A DNA stretch of 64,000 bases from Acinetobacter kyonggiensis (GTDB taxonomy: Bacteria > Pseudomonadota > Gammaproteobacteria > Pseudomonadales > Moraxellaceae), in NCBI RefSeq assembly GCF_900107285.1, contig NZ_FNPK01000014.1, positions 27,026 through 91,025 of the forward strand. The letters run 5' to 3'. Below the pieces are notes generated by a model. It was not told the origin of the DNA, ran no database searches, and was given only the letters and a program-made list of their open reading frames with translations. The stretch's first letter is position 1; every line of letters begins with the position of its first letter. The position numbers and the translations under genes were made by a program. Below, piece by piece: positions 8,735 through 18,002 of the stretch.

Positions 8735-10525
8735 ATGAATACGGCAATCCAAGCAGCTCTCGAACATGCAGTGCAATCTCTTCAAGCTGAAGGTGTACTC
8801 CCATCCGACTTTAATAACAGTGGTAACTTAACGCGAACCAAAGACCGAAGCCACGGTGACTTCGCGTCAAATATTGCAATGATTGGTTCTAAAGCTGCGG
8901 GTCTCAAGCCTCGTGATCTCGCGGAAAAAATCCTCGCACATCTTCCCGAAGTCGCTGATATCAGCAAAGCAGAAATTGCGGGCCCTGGCTTTATTAATTT
9001 CTTTTTAAATGCCGACCAACGCTTTGCTGTACTGGATCAGGTTCAAGCACAACAAGATCAATTCGGTCGCACCAGTGCAAATGCAGCCAAACGTGTTCAA
9101 GTAGAATTCGTTTCTGCCAACCCGACATCCAGCCTACATGTCGGTCATGGTCGTGGTGCAGCGTATGGTATGACTGTTGCTAATCTACTTGAAGCAACGG
9201 GTGCAACGGTTGACCGCGAATATTACGTCAATGATGCAGGTCGTCAAATGGACATCCTCGCAACATCGACGTATTTACGTTACCTTGAATTAACAGGTCA
9301 GGAACTGGTTTTTCCAAAAAATGCCTATCAGGGCGACTATGTTAAAGAAATTGCACAAAGTATTATCGACAAAGATGGTGATGCATACGCACGCCCTGTC
9401 GCTGAAGTCTATCAAGATGTACCTGAAGATGTGCAATATGCAGCTGAGCCAGATAGCGATGGCAATAAAGTGGTACTTTCAGGTGACAAAGAAAAACACA
9501 TCGATGGCTTAATCTATAATTCACAGCGTTTGATTGGCGAAGGCTACCGTGTTTTCCATCAAGCGGCGTTAAAAGCCATTCTTGATGACATTAAAGATGA
9601 CCTTGGCGAATTCGGGGTAACTTTTAACCAATGGTTCAGTGAAGCCAGTTTGACTGAAAAAATTGATGAAGCACTACAAATGCTCGATCAACGTGGCTTC
9701 TTATATGAACAAGACGGTAACATCTGGTTTAAATCGACTGAATTTGGCGACGAAAAAGACCGTGTGGTAAAACGTCGTAATGGTCAAACCACCTACTTCG
9801 CCTCTGACATTGCCTACCACCTGAATAAATTACAACGTGGTTATACCGACATTGTCGATATTTGGGGTTCTGACCACCATGGCTATATTGCCCGTGTCAA
9901 AGCAGCCATTGATGCGCTCGGCTATGACTCGAAAAAATTGACGGTACTGTTGGTTCAGTTTGTCAGCCTATGGCGTAGTGGCGTGATGGTACAAATGTCA
10001 TCGCGTTCAGGTCAGTTCGTGACATTACGCGACCTACGTAAAGAAGTCGGTAATGATGCCGCACGTTTCTATTACGTGATGCGTAAATCTGAACAACACA
10101 TTGACTTTGACCTTGACCTTGCTGTGTCACAAAGCAAAGACAATGCGGTGTATTACATTCAATATGCCCATGCACGTATTTGCCGTATGCTCGAAAAAGC
10201 AGCAGCGACTGAGGTGAATTTTGATGCTGTGAATGCACGTCAATTTGCAGCAAAACTTGATCTGGATGCTGAAACGGAAATTTTAGCTAAACTTGCCGCT
10301 TATCCTGAAATTGTGATTCGCGCAGCAAATAGTTATGAACCACATCAAGTGGGTAACTATCTGAAAGAATTGGCTGCATTATTCCACGGTTGGTATAATG
10401 AGCATAAAGTACTCAACGATGATGCTGAACTTACGCAAGCACGTTTATTACTTTCAGTAAACGTACAACAAGTGCTACGTAATGGTTTAGAATTATTAGG
10501 TGTATCCGCTCCCGAGAGCATGTAA
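8735..10525 (+). CDS. argS: arginine-tRNA ligase
   Basis: Class I aminoacyl-tRNA synthetase that charges tRNA-Arg. The ATG at 8735 is chosen because it gives the normal ArgS N-terminus (MNTAIQAALEHAVQSLQAEG) and the usual length of 596 residues; the frame is open 141 bp further upstream but that extension has no family support. The N-terminal ArgS domain is followed by the HIGH-type motif in ANPTSSLHVGHGRG and the degenerate KMSKS equivalent VQMSSRSGQFVTLRDL, then the anticodon-binding DALR domain at the C-terminus. A SPOR-domain gene follows on the same strand, the order seen in Pseudomonas. Confidence 0.96.
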   Translation: MNTAIQAALEHAVQSLQAEGVLPSDFNNSGNLTRTKDRSHGDFASNIAMIGSKAAGLKPRDLAEKILAHLPEVADISKAEIAGPGFINFFLNADQRFAVLDQVQAQQDQFGRTSANAAKRVQVEFVSANPTSSLHVGHGRGAAYGMTVANLLEATGATVDREYYVNDAGRQMDILATSTYLRYLELTGQELVFPKNAYQGDYVKEIAQSIIDKDGDAYARPVAEVYQDVPEDVQYAAEPDSDGNKVVLSGDKEKHIDGLIYNSQRLIGEGYRVFHQAALKAILDDIKDDLGEFGVTFNQWFSEASLTEKIDEALQMLDQRGFLYEQDGNIWFKSTEFGDEKDRVVKRRNGQTTYFASDIAYHLNKLQRGYTDIVDIWGSDHHGYIARVKAAIDALGYDSKKLTVLLVQFVSLWRSGVMVQMSSRSGQFVTLRDLRKEVGNDAARFYYVMRKSEQHIDFDLDLAVSQSKDNAVYYIQYAHARICRMLEKAAATEVNFDAVNARQFAAKLDLDAETEILAKLAAYPEIVIRAANSYEPHQVGNYLKELAALFHGWYNEHKVLNDDAELTQARLLLSVNVQQVLRNGLELLGVSAPESM

Positions 10526-10695
10526 TATTTTACATTGCTGCAAGACAAAGTCCGAGTGAGCATATCAACACTGCTATGCTCACTTGATGACGACTATTGT
10601 CTGCGTCCATATGTGAAATAATACTGGGTATGGCTCCTGATGTGGGCCATGCTTAAAGCACAACCAATTGAATATTAGAATAATGAGGTTCACAA

Positions 10696-11307
10696 GTGTT
10701 TGGAAAAACGCAGCGCGGTGTATCAGAGCGACCAAATAAACCGAAAAAGCCCTTGATTCCAACATGGCTGGGGACGCTTGTGGTCATTTTAATCGTGTTA
10801 AGTTTTGCCGTAGCGTTAATGCTATGGAAACCGTGGGCACCTGTTCAGCCGAAGAATCAGATTAATTCTGAACATTATCAAGAAGACACCAATAAAGACT
10901 ATCGTTTCTACGATTTATTGCCTCAACAGCAAGTCACACCTATTCCAGAACAAGCTGTGCCTGAAAGCAAGAATGCAAGCACCGTAGTCATTGTGGAAGC
11001 ACCAGAAGCAGAACCTGCGACCAACACTCCCGTCACCGAACCAAGTCTTCAAGCATCAGAAGCGCCCGTTGTACATCAGCCCAGTTATATTCTTCAAGTC
11101 CGTAGCTATGCAGATCCAGATAGTGCCGATGCGCGACGTGCTGAAATTATTTTAAATGGTCTATCTGCCGATGTGGTTAAATCAGTGGAAAATGGTCAAA
11201 CTTGGTATCGTGTTATGTCTGGCCCTTATGATTCACCTGAAGCTGCGATCATGGCTCAGCAAACGCTACAACGTAGTGGTATTGATTCAATTGTGGTGAA
11301 ACGATAA
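10696..11307 (+). CDS. SPOR domain membrane protein
   Basis: A 203-residue bitopic protein. A basic N-terminal tail is followed by one transmembrane helix (about residues 24-44, LGTLVVILIVLSFAVALMLW), a Pro/Glu/Thr-rich periplasmic linker, and a C-terminal SPOR domain (about 130-203) that should bind denuded glycan strands at the septum. Architecture is like FtsN and its relatives, but without the FtsN essential segment that I can recognise, so a division role is inferred. The start codon is GTG with GAGG upstream. It lies 170 bp after argS and ends at a clear terminator. Confidence 0.85.
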   Translation: MFGKTQRGVSERPNKPKKPLIPTWLGTLVVILIVLSFAVALMLWKPWAPVQPKNQINSEHYQEDTNKDYRFYDLLPQQQVTPIPEQAVPESKNASTVVIVEAPEAEPATNTPVTEPSLQASEAPVVHQPSYILQVRSYADPDSADARRAEIILNGLSADVVKSVENGQTWYRVMSGPYDSPEAAIMAQQTLQRSGIDSIVVKR

Positions 11308-11319
11308 ACCCCAGATATG

Positions 11320-11345
11320 AAAAAGCGCCTAATGGCGCTTTTTTT
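11320..11345 (+). terminator. terminator of the argS-SPOR unit
   Basis: AAAAAGCGCC, an AAT loop and GGCGCTTTTTTT form a short GC stem followed by a T-run 12 bp after the SPOR stop codon. Confidence 0.9.
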
Positions 11346-11380
11346 GACCTTGCCCGACTCCTCTGCATTTAGGAGAAGGA

Positions 11381-11478
11381 GCCTCCCCCTTTGAAAAAGG
11401 GGGAGTGAGGGGGATTTACATCACTTAATAAAAGTAAATTCTTTAAATCCCTCCAACCTCCCTTTTAAAAAGGGAGGC
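11381..11478. repeat. MITE-like inverted repeat pair
   Basis: Two copies of a roughly 37-bp unit face each other at 11381-11418 and 11443-11478, separated by 24 bp. Each unit is itself a hairpin, GCCTCCC..TTT..AAAA..GGGAGG, followed by GAGGG(GG)ATTTA. The whole lies between the SPOR gene terminator and the psd stop. A related single unit is at 52525-52557. It is probably a small non-coding palindromic repeat. Confidence 0.7.
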
Positions 11479-11486
11479 TAAAAGCA

Positions 11487-12338
11487 TTAAACCGCATGTC
11501 CTAAAGCTTCACCCATCACCACTGTTGAATTGGCTTTAAATGCGGCATCCCAAACCATTTTGTCTTGTTCAAATAAAATGACTGCGGTAGAACCTAAATA
11601 GAAACGCCCCAATTCTGCCCCTTTTTCAAGGAATACGTCATGTTGATTGAGTTCCAAACGCCCTGTAGGTTTCACCTTGCCTGTTGCTACAGTTTCAATG
11701 CCAGCCACAATCATCGCACCGACTAAAACCACGGCCATACGACCCAATTCAGTATCAAACAAACACACCATGCGTTCATTACGTGCAAATAAACCCGGAA
11801 TATTTTCCGCAGTGGTTTGATTGACTGAAAATAATTCACCTGGCACATAGAGCGTTTCAGTTAACGTCCCTGCAACAGGCATATGTACACGATGGTAATC
11901 TTTAGGTGATAAATACACTGTTGCGAACTGACCATTTTTAAACGGTTCAGCCAATTGTGGATCGGCAATTAATTTTTCCACCGAGAAAGTTTGACCTTTG
12001 GCTTGGAAAATATCACCTTGTTCAATTTTACCCAATTGTGAAATTGCGCCATCTGCTGGAGAAACGATACTTTTAGGATCAGTATCAATCGCGCGTACAC
12101 CGTCTTTTAATGAACGAGTAAAAAACTCATTAAATGATTTATATTTCAATGTATTGCTTTGTTCAGCAATTGACATATCAATACCATATTGAGCTTTAAA
12201 AGCCTGAATCACCGTATTTTTTACAATTGGGTTTTCACTGGCTGCAAGTTTGCCCACCACACGTGATAATTGATGTTGTGGCACAACACGTTGTGCTTGA
12301 ATAAAAATTTGTTTTTTTAAACGTGATGTGAAGCTCAA
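11487..12338 (-). CDS. psd: phosphatidylserine decarboxylase proenzyme
   Basis: Converts phosphatidylserine to phosphatidylethanolamine at the inner membrane. The 283-residue precursor has the LGST self-cleavage motif (Ser about 250) that creates the pyruvoyl group on the alpha chain, and the conserved [12 protein letters not shown] and [16 protein letters not shown] segments. The start is a TTG (12336-12338) preceded by GGAGAG, and it overlaps the stop of the upstream rhodanese gene, so translation is probably coupled. Length fits the family. pssA is not in the window. Confidence 0.95.
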   Translation of the reverse strand: MSFTSRLKKQIFIQAQRVVPQHQLSRVVGKLAASENPIVKNTVIQAFKAQYGIDMSIAEQSNTLKYKSFNEFFTRSLKDGVRAIDTDPKSIVSPADGAISQLGKIEQGDIFQAKGQTFSVEKLIADPQLAEPFKNGQFATVYLSPKDYHRVHMPVAGTLTETLYVPGELFSVNQTTAENIPGLFARNERMVCLFDTELGRMAVVLVGAMIVAGIETVATGKVKPTGRLELNQHDVFLEKGAELGRFYLGSTAVILFEQDKMVWDAAFKANSTVVMGEALGHAV

Positions 12339-13183
12339 GATGGTAACTCTCCGGTAATAATCGGACTATCGAGGCGGTTGCCCCATTCACTCCACGCACC
12401 GTCATAAGCTTGAATATGCCAACCGAGTAATCGACCCAAGATATAAGCTAAACCTGAACGGTGATGTGACTGACAATACACCACGACTGGTTCATTTAAA
12501 TTGAATCCCAATTGTTCTAAGCGTTGTTGAGTGCGTTCTAAGGGATGTAATTTTAAATGATTTTCACGGTTAAGGGCAGTACTCCACTCAAAATGTCGGG
12601 CATTTGGAATGTGACCGCCGCGTCGCGCTGCAAGTCGCAGTCCAGTGTACTCATCTTCTGTACGACAATCCCAGATTTGGATTGCATTGTTTTGTACTTT
12701 ATCCAGCAGTTCTGGATATTCAATCCGGTATTGATCAATATCCGTTTGCTTTATTTCAACTAAATGTTCGACAGGGGTTAATTTTTCCACTTCTGACGAA
12801 GTTGGGTAACCCGCAGCTAACCAAGCATGAATTCCACCATTGAGTAAGCTGGTATTTTTAAAACCCAAGCAATGTAAATTCCAAATTAAACGCCCTGCCC
12901 ATGCACCACCTTCATCGTCATAGACCACGACATGATGCTGTGGAGAAATATTTAAATACTCAATCAGTGCTTGTAGCGCCTCCACATCTGGCAGTAAACC
13001 CGAAGCTTGTTCTTCTTGGCGTAGCAACTGCTTAGGTTTGACATGAATCGCATGCGGAATGTGTAATTGATCATAAACAGAACTACGGCTTAAATCGACA
13101 ATACGTAATTTATCATGACCCAAATGTGGCAACAGTTGTTCTGCTTCAATCAGCAGCGCAAAATTAAATGTAGATATCGTCAT
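12335..13183 (-). CDS. rhdA: thiosulfate/3-mercaptopyruvate sulfurtransferase (rhodanese), RhdA type
   Basis: A tandem-rhodanese enzyme of 282 residues. The N-terminal domain (about 1-135) is catalytically inert and the C-terminal domain (about 150-282) has the active loop CQSHHRSG with the persulfide cysteine at about residue 237. This loop matches the Azotobacter/Pseudomonas RhdA type rather than the CGSGVTA loop of mercaptopyruvate sulfurtransferases. It overlaps psd by 4 bp; the same rhodanese-psd pair occurs in Pseudomonas. The physiological sulfur acceptor is not evident from the sequence. Confidence 0.88.
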   Translation of the reverse strand: MTISTFNFALLIEAEQLLPHLGHDKLRIVDLSRSSVYDQLHIPHAIHVKPKQLLRQEEQASGLLPDVEALQALIEYLNISPQHHVVVYDDEGGAWAGRLIWNLHCLGFKNTSLLNGGIHAWLAAGYPTSSEVEKLTPVEHLVEIKQTDIDQYRIEYPELLDKVQNNAIQIWDCRTEDEYTGLRLAARRGGHIPNARHFEWSTALNRENHLKLHPLERTQQRLEQLGFNLNEPVVVYCQSHHRSGLAYILGRLLGWHIQAYDGAWSEWGNRLDSPIITGELPS

Positions 13184-13296
13184 ACTTTTCGCGTTTTATT
13201 TAGATCAGCATCTGTGATCTTAGCACAAGTCATTTTCACTATTATTCTGATTTTTTGCATTCATTTAGCAAAAAATCAGATATAGCAAAGCGAACT

Positions 13297-14502
13297 TTAT
13301 GCTGTTTCTGTGATTTGGAACACCTGACGTAAATAGGCAAGGAAAGTATCATTATCGGTCATGGTTTTGCCGGGGCTATCGGAAATTTTCGCCACCGATT
13401 GACCATTACATTCAACCAGTTTCAACACAATATTTAAGGGGGTTTGTCCCATATCATTGGTTAAGTTGGTGCCAATACCAAAACTCACTTGGAAACGATC
13501 TTTAAAGTATTGATGTAAAGCCCAAGCTTTTTCTAAGTTCAGCCCGTCACTAAAGGTTAACATCTTACTTTTGCTATCGACTTTGAGTTTTTTATAATGT
13601 GCATAGGCCTTATCGCCCCATTCATAGGGATCGCCACTGTCATGACGTAGACCATCGAATAGTTTGGCAAAGTACAGATCGAAATCGCGCAAAAAAGCAT
13701 CCATACCGACCACATCGGTCAACGCAATACCTAAATCACCACGATATTCTTGCACCCATGTTTCCAATGCTGCTTTTTGAAAATCGCGTAAACGCACATC
13801 TAAAGCTTGGAAGGCTTGCAGGAATTCATGTGCCATAGTACCAATTGGGGTCAAACCCAAGTCTTTAGCAATCAGGACATTACTGGTGCCACGAAAAATA
13901 TCAGGCGCAGCGTGATTAAAGGCTTCAATCACATGTTTTTGCCAGTCATAACTATAACGACGGCGCGTGCCAAAGTCGGACACTAAAAAGGGTGGATCAT
14001 TCGAATTTTGTTCTTGTTGATATTGATTCAGCAGCACCATTTTGGCCTGTAAACGGCGTTCGCCTTCTGCCCAAACCTCATCACTACGAATACGGCGGAA
14101 ATACAATTCATTGACAATGGCGAGGACAAAAATTTCAAACATCATTGCTTGAACCATCGGGCCTTCAACCCAAATATCCAAACGACCTTCTGAATCAATA
14201 CTGGCTTTAATAAAACGACGTTTCAGTTGGAATAATTCTAAATAATCAACAAAGTCACTTTTGATAAAACGTAAACTGCGCAGATAAAGCAGCTCATCTT
14301 CTTTAAACTTCAGCTGACATAAATAGTCCAACTGCTCATTCAAATCATGCAAAATATCCGTCAGTGGATAAACCGTATCTTCCAAATTACGGCAACGGAA
14401 ATGATAGACACTATGCGTTTGAGGAAACTTATGTAAGACCACCTGTAACATGGTAAATTTATACAAGTCGGTATCTAATAATGAATGAATAATTGCAGAC
14501 AT
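13297..14502 (-). CDS. pncB: nicotinate phosphoribosyltransferase
   Basis: Makes nicotinate mononucleotide from nicotinate and PRPP in the NAD salvage pathway; it acts after nicotinamidase (pncA at 20394-21029). The start at 14502 gives the family N-terminus [18 protein letters not shown]; an in-frame ATG 21 bp upstream would only add an unconserved peptide. Conserved parts include the [15 protein letters not shown] block with the catalytic region, [22 protein letters not shown] and [11 protein letters not shown]. At 401 residues it is normal length. It is a single gene diverging from dtd. Confidence 0.95.
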   Translation of the reverse strand: MSAIIHSLLDTDLYKFTMLQVVLHKFPQTHSVYHFRCRNLEDTVYPLTDILHDLNEQLDYLCQLKFKEDELLYLRSLRFIKSDFVDYLELFQLKRRFIKASIDSEGRLDIWVEGPMVQAMMFEIFVLAIVNELYFRRIRSDEVWAEGERRLQAKMVLLNQYQQEQNSNDPPFLVSDFGTRRRYSYDWQKHVIEAFNHAAPDIFRGTSNVLIAKDLGLTPIGTMAHEFLQAFQALDVRLRDFQKAALETWVQEYRGDLGIALTDVVGMDAFLRDFDLYFAKLFDGLRHDSGDPYEWGDKAYAHYKKLKVDSKSKMLTFSDGLNLEKAWALHQYFKDRFQVSFGIGTNLTNDMGQTPLNIVLKLVECNGQSVAKISDSPGKTMTDNDTFLAYLRQVFQITETA

Positions 14503-14822
14503 ATAACTTTCAGTTTTTATCAACTACTTGCATTAAAGCATATTTTATTCAGTTGAAAACGAAAGTTTTCGTAAATGCTCAAAGCAATTGGATGATTTAC
14601 AGCGCCTGTATAAAAGCTCAACCCGCCTACTCACTTCGTTCAATTCGCACTATGGCATCTTAAAAAATAAACCCAGCCATTTTCAAATAAGGCGATCTAA
14701 ATCCAGTCTCAGTGAAAATAAACCAATTATTTCAACATAGAGTAAGACGGACTTGGTTTAGTCTTTAAGTGTGTATTTGCTACAATTCACAGCAAATTTG
14801 AAATTACTGATTTGGTTAAATT
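14503..14822. other. intergenic region between divergent pncB and dtd
   Basis: A 320-bp gap with no recognisable gene or RNA. Towards dtd there is a possible -10 box TACAAT at 14781-14786 with a weak -35. I see no clear operator or riboswitch. Confidence 0.5.
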
Positions 14823-15263
14823 ATGCGTGCGTTATTGCAACGAGTTCTTGAAGCAAAAGTTGTCGTGGATGCTGAAACAACGGGAGAAATTCAACACGGT
14901 ATTGTGGTCTTTCTGGGTTTAGCGAAAGAAGATAATCTCGCAAAAGGCAAAAAGCTGATTGATAAGATTTTAAAATATCGTTTTTTTGATGATGAACAAG
15001 GCAAGATGGGCTGGAATGTTGCTCAAGCAGGGGGTGGATTATTATTGGTTTCTCAATTCACCTTAATGGCACAAACACAAAAAGGCTTACGTCCTGACTT
15101 TGGACCGGCCATGCCACCTACTGAAGCCAAAGTATTATATGAACAATTGGTTGTTTATGCTCAAAGCCAATTTGCACCTGTACAAACCGGTATTTTTGCC
15201 GCTGATATGAAAGTACATTTGGTCAATGATGGACCTGTGACGTTCAATTTGGAAGTTGAATAA
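14823..15263 (+). CDS. dtd: D-aminoacyl-tRNA deacylase
   Basis: Removes D-amino acids (and Gly) mischarged on tRNAs. The 146-residue protein has the Dtd N-terminus MRALLQRVLEAKV, the SQFTLMA active-site segment in place of the usual SQFTL(A/Y), and the C-terminal NDGPVTF motif that contains the cross-subunit Gly-Pro dipeptide. Length is normal. It is monocistronic and ends at a clear terminator shared with the convergent SCP2 gene. Confidence 0.95.
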   Translation: MRALLQRVLEAKVVVDAETTGEIQHGIVVFLGLAKEDNLAKGKKLIDKILKYRFFDDEQGKMGWNVAQAGGGLLLVSQFTLMAQTQKGLRPDFGPAMPPTEAKVLYEQLVVYAQSQFAPVQTGIFAADMKVHLVNDGPVTFNLEVE

Positions 15264-15285
15264 GCCGTTAAAGCAATCAGAAACT

Positions 15286-15322
15286 AAAAAGCCCTGAAGT
15301 TTGATCATTCAGGGCTTTTTTA
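15286..15322. terminator. terminator between dtd and the SCP2-like gene
   Basis: AAAAAGCCCTGAA, a short AT loop and TTCAGGGCTTTTT form a strong stem with T-runs on both strands between convergent genes. Confidence 0.9.
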
Positions 15323-15347
15323 ATGCATTTAAGCAGCTAAAACTGAA

Positions 15348-15827
15348 TTACTTACCCGTTTTTTCACGAATAAATGAACGAACCAATTTTACTTTTTCTT
15401 TAATTGGTTTTGGTAGTTTAGGTGGAATCAACTTCGCGACTTTATTAAACCAAACCAAAAGACCAAAATCGCCTTCCATTTTAATGCTGCCATTTTGCAT
15501 GCCTGTCATGAAAGCGGTCGGATCACCTTTCATTAAGGTTTTTACCCCTTGTTCACTGTCTGCAAATTGCAAAATAAAGTCAGCTTGTTCAGCAGCACCA
15601 GATACGCTATCAATTTGCCCGTTGTTGACGATAATTTGACGTGCAACGCCCAAATCAGTCCCAATTTGAATACGGAATTGACGTTCATGAACCAGCTCAA
15701 TAAATTTTGGGCTGGTACGCGCCAACTGCTTCATACGCAAAGCCAAACCCGCCACTAACAAATCAAGCGGATCCGTGCTGACATCGACCAGTGGTAATTT
15801 TACGACAGGAATCGAAGAAAGTTTCAT
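15348..15827 (-). CDS. SCP2 sterol-binding domain protein
   Basis: A 159-residue protein consisting of little more than one SCP2-like domain (about residues 30-120), a small hydrophobic-ligand-binding fold. Visible features are VNNGQIDSVSGAAEQADFILQFADSEQGVKTLMKGDPTAFMTGMQNGSIKMEGDFG, whose strand and KGDP..A.MTG..KIEGD pattern is that of SCP2 proteins. In bacteria stand-alone SCP2 proteins are linked to lipid or quinone handling (UbiJ has such a domain), but this one has no ubi neighbours, so its role is open. The gene is single. Confidence 0.8.
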   Translation of the reverse strand: MKLSSIPVVKLPLVDVSTDPLDLLVAGLALRMKQLARTSPKFIELVHERQFRIQIGTDLGVARQIIVNNGQIDSVSGAAEQADFILQFADSEQGVKTLMKGDPTAFMTGMQNGSIKMEGDFGLLVWFNKVAKLIPPKLPKPIKEKVKLVRSFIREKTGK

Positions 15828-15922
15828 GACATTTAAGCCTATTGTAATTGTTGAAAAATTGACGACTTATCCTAACATAAGTTGTGTTTTTTGAACTAAG
15901 GCTTTGTATAATAATAATGCAC

Positions 15923-15952
15923 AAAAAAGAGGTGCCCAAAGCACCTCTTTTT
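15923..15952. terminator. terminator downstream of the 111-residue membrane gene
   Basis: AAAAAAGAGGTGC, a CCAAA loop and GCACCTCTTTTT form a stem with T-runs in both directions; it lies just beyond the stop of the minus-strand gene at 15975. Confidence 0.8.
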
Positions 15953-15974
15953 GAAGTTTTTTAGATCCGTCGCT

Positions 15975-16310
15975 TTAACGGCTCGAGCATTGTTGTTGGT
16001 CATCTTCGTACACGGGAGTATGTTCAATACAACGGCGTTTGGCTAAAGCACGTTCTGCACGGTGGTCTTCCCGAAATAACAGCATCGTCACAATCAGCAT
16101 CGCTGACATGATCGCAGTGAGATAGCTATAGGTCATGGGCAATTCAAACACCATTTCTGTACTGAAACGGACGATTTCAATCAAACCCCAAAACAACATC
16201 CCTGCGAACATAAAGCTTAACAAACGACGATAAGGTGAGAAGAAAACAGCTATTAACGCAGCCGCAATAAAGCTTAAGCCCACAATGGTTGCTAAATTTG
16301 CTGTGACCAT
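15975..16310 (-). CDS. hypothetical membrane protein
   Basis: A 111-residue protein I do not recognise. It has three hydrophobic segments (about residues 7-25, 31-48 and 61-79) and a short charged, Arg/Glu-rich C-terminal tail that holds two Cys residues (RRCIEHT, QQQCSSR). A strong GGAGG lies upstream of the ATG, which supports real translation. It is a single gene with its own terminator. No function can be proposed. Confidence 0.65.
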   Translation of the reverse strand: MVTANLATIVGLSFIAAALIAVFFSPYRRLLSFMFAGMLFWGLIEIVRFSTEMVFELPMTYSYLTAIMSAMLIVTMLLFREDHRAERALAKRRCIEHTPVYEDDQQQCSSR

Positions 16311-16722
16311 AAAAACCTCCGTCTAAGACTCCATTTGGACATTTAAGTTTTGCCTAAATCGAATCCCCGATGACCGTTAAATAAATGATGGAATATATCT
16401 ATATCAATTTCTTATGCAAACATTATGCGGAGTTTTTGCAAGAAAAAAAGTCTTGTATTTTTATAAAGCGACATACCTTGTCGCAATATTATTTTGTCAT
16501 TACATTTTTTTATTTTTAACTTTTTCTAAAAGTGAGATGGGCTAGGACTTGCCGTGTCATTACAAAAAAAATAGGCATTTTTAGCCTTAAAAAAATATTT
16601 TTTCAGAACCGATTGAACGCTGTTTTTATCAGCAATCCAAGTCAACCGTTCATCGTATTTTAGTGATTTTTGCCACAAAAAACGCGACATTAGTGTCGCG
16701 TTTCGTCAATAAACTTCAATAC
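16311..16722. other. AT-rich intergenic region
   Basis: About 410 bp with long T- and A-runs. The only structure I can support is the serB terminator at its left-hand... right end (16677-16703). The start-proximal part must carry the promoter of the minus-strand membrane gene. No ORF or RNA is recognised. Confidence 0.5.
16677..16703 (-). terminator. serB terminator
   Basis: AAAAAACGCGACA, a TTAG loop and TGTCGCGTTT form a stem; the run of A on the plus strand gives the T-run after the stem for minus-strand transcripts leaving serB. Confidence 0.85.
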
Positions 16723-17943
16723 TTAGGCACGATTAAGGTCTTTATCATGTACACCAAGCAGATATAACACACCGTCTAGACCCACGCTTGAAATCGCTTG
16801 ATTTGCATTTTGACGAACCAAAGGTTTGGCACGGAATGCGACCCCTAAACCTGCAATCGATAACATTGGTAAATCATTTGCACCATCACCTACAGCAATC
16901 GCTTGTTCTAATGAAATGCCCATATTGTCGGCAAGTTCACGCAGCAATAAAGCTTTACGCGCCCCATCGACAATATGCCCTTTGACTTCACCTGTTACCT
17001 TGCCATCTTGCACATCCAAAACATTGGCATGCACTTCGTCAATGCCTAATTTTGCTTGCAAATATTCAGCAAAATATTGGAAACCACCTGAAAGAATCGC
17101 AGTTTTATAGCCCAATGCTTTCAGGGTTGAAATCAGACGTTCCGCCCCTTCTGTGACCGTTAAGCGTTCTGCAATTTTAGGTAACACAGATGCATCCATC
17201 CCTTTCAACAAGGCCACACGAGCGCGGAAGCTTTGTTGGAAATCCAGTTCACCCTGCATCGCACGTTCAGTAATTTCAGCGACTTGCTCACCTACACCTG
17301 CCTCAATCGCAAGTTCATCAATCACTTCTTGTTCAATTAAAGTCGAGTCCATGTCAAAGCAGACCAAACGGCTGTTACGACGGAACGCATTGTCTTCTTG
17401 AACCGCGACATCTACATTCAGCTCAGAGGATAAACGTAAACATGCCGCACGCATGGCAATGGCATCTAACATCTGCCCTTTTAAACCAAATTGTACGCAA
17501 GAACGTTTAGGTTCATCGACTTGACGATGAAGATCTGGACGACCCGATAAGCGTGTCACGGTTTCAATATTAAAACCTTGATTCGAGACAATCTTGGTCA
17601 CGGCTTGTAATTGCGAAGCAGTCAATTCTGGTGCCAGTGCCGTAACGATATAACGGGTCTGACCACCCTCACTGACCCATTGATCATATTCTGTTGTAGA
17701 GATTGGTTTAAAGCGCACTGTTAAGCCAATATCATGTGCTAGAATCAAGATCTCCTTCATGGCTAATGCTGTAGCAGTTTGGTCATCTGACGAAACAACA
17801 ATACCTAAAGTCAGTTGGTTATGGATGACGGCTTGTCCAACATCCAGAATTTGTAAAGAATGTACGGACAACACCTGCATTAATCGTGTAAATTGATTAG
17901 GCTGGTCTGGTCCCAAAAATGATATAAGAATGATTTCTCGCAT
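16723..17943 (-). CDS. serB: phosphoserine phosphatase
   Basis: Last step of serine synthesis, a cytosolic HAD-family phosphatase. The ATG at 17943 gives the usual MREIILISFLGPDQ N-terminus; the frame is open 48 bp further but that part is not typical of the family. The N-terminal half holds ACT-like regulatory modules (about 1-160), and the C-terminal half holds the HAD core with FDMDSTL (nucleophile Asp), LSGGFQ and GDGANDLPML motifs. At 406 residues it is the long ACT-containing form. It diverges from a YtjB-like membrane protein gene, an arrangement shared with enterics. Confidence 0.95.
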   Translation of the reverse strand: MREIILISFLGPDQPNQFTRLMQVLSVHSLQILDVGQAVIHNQLTLGIVVSSDDQTATALAMKEILILAHDIGLTVRFKPISTTEYDQWVSEGGQTRYIVTALAPELTASQLQAVTKIVSNQGFNIETVTRLSGRPDLHRQVDEPKRSCVQFGLKGQMLDAIAMRAACLRLSSELNVDVAVQEDNAFRRNSRLVCFDMDSTLIEQEVIDELAIEAGVGEQVAEITERAMQGELDFQQSFRARVALLKGMDASVLPKIAERLTVTEGAERLISTLKALGYKTAILSGGFQYFAEYLQAKLGIDEVHANVLDVQDGKVTGEVKGHIVDGARKALLLRELADNMGISLEQAIAVGDGANDLPMLSIAGLGVAFRAKPLVRQNANQAISSVGLDGVLYLLGVHDKDLNRA

Positions 17944-18002
17944 GAATTGACTCGGATCTGAGCTACAACTATTGTAAGAATCATAATCCAATTTGAATAT
18001 AA

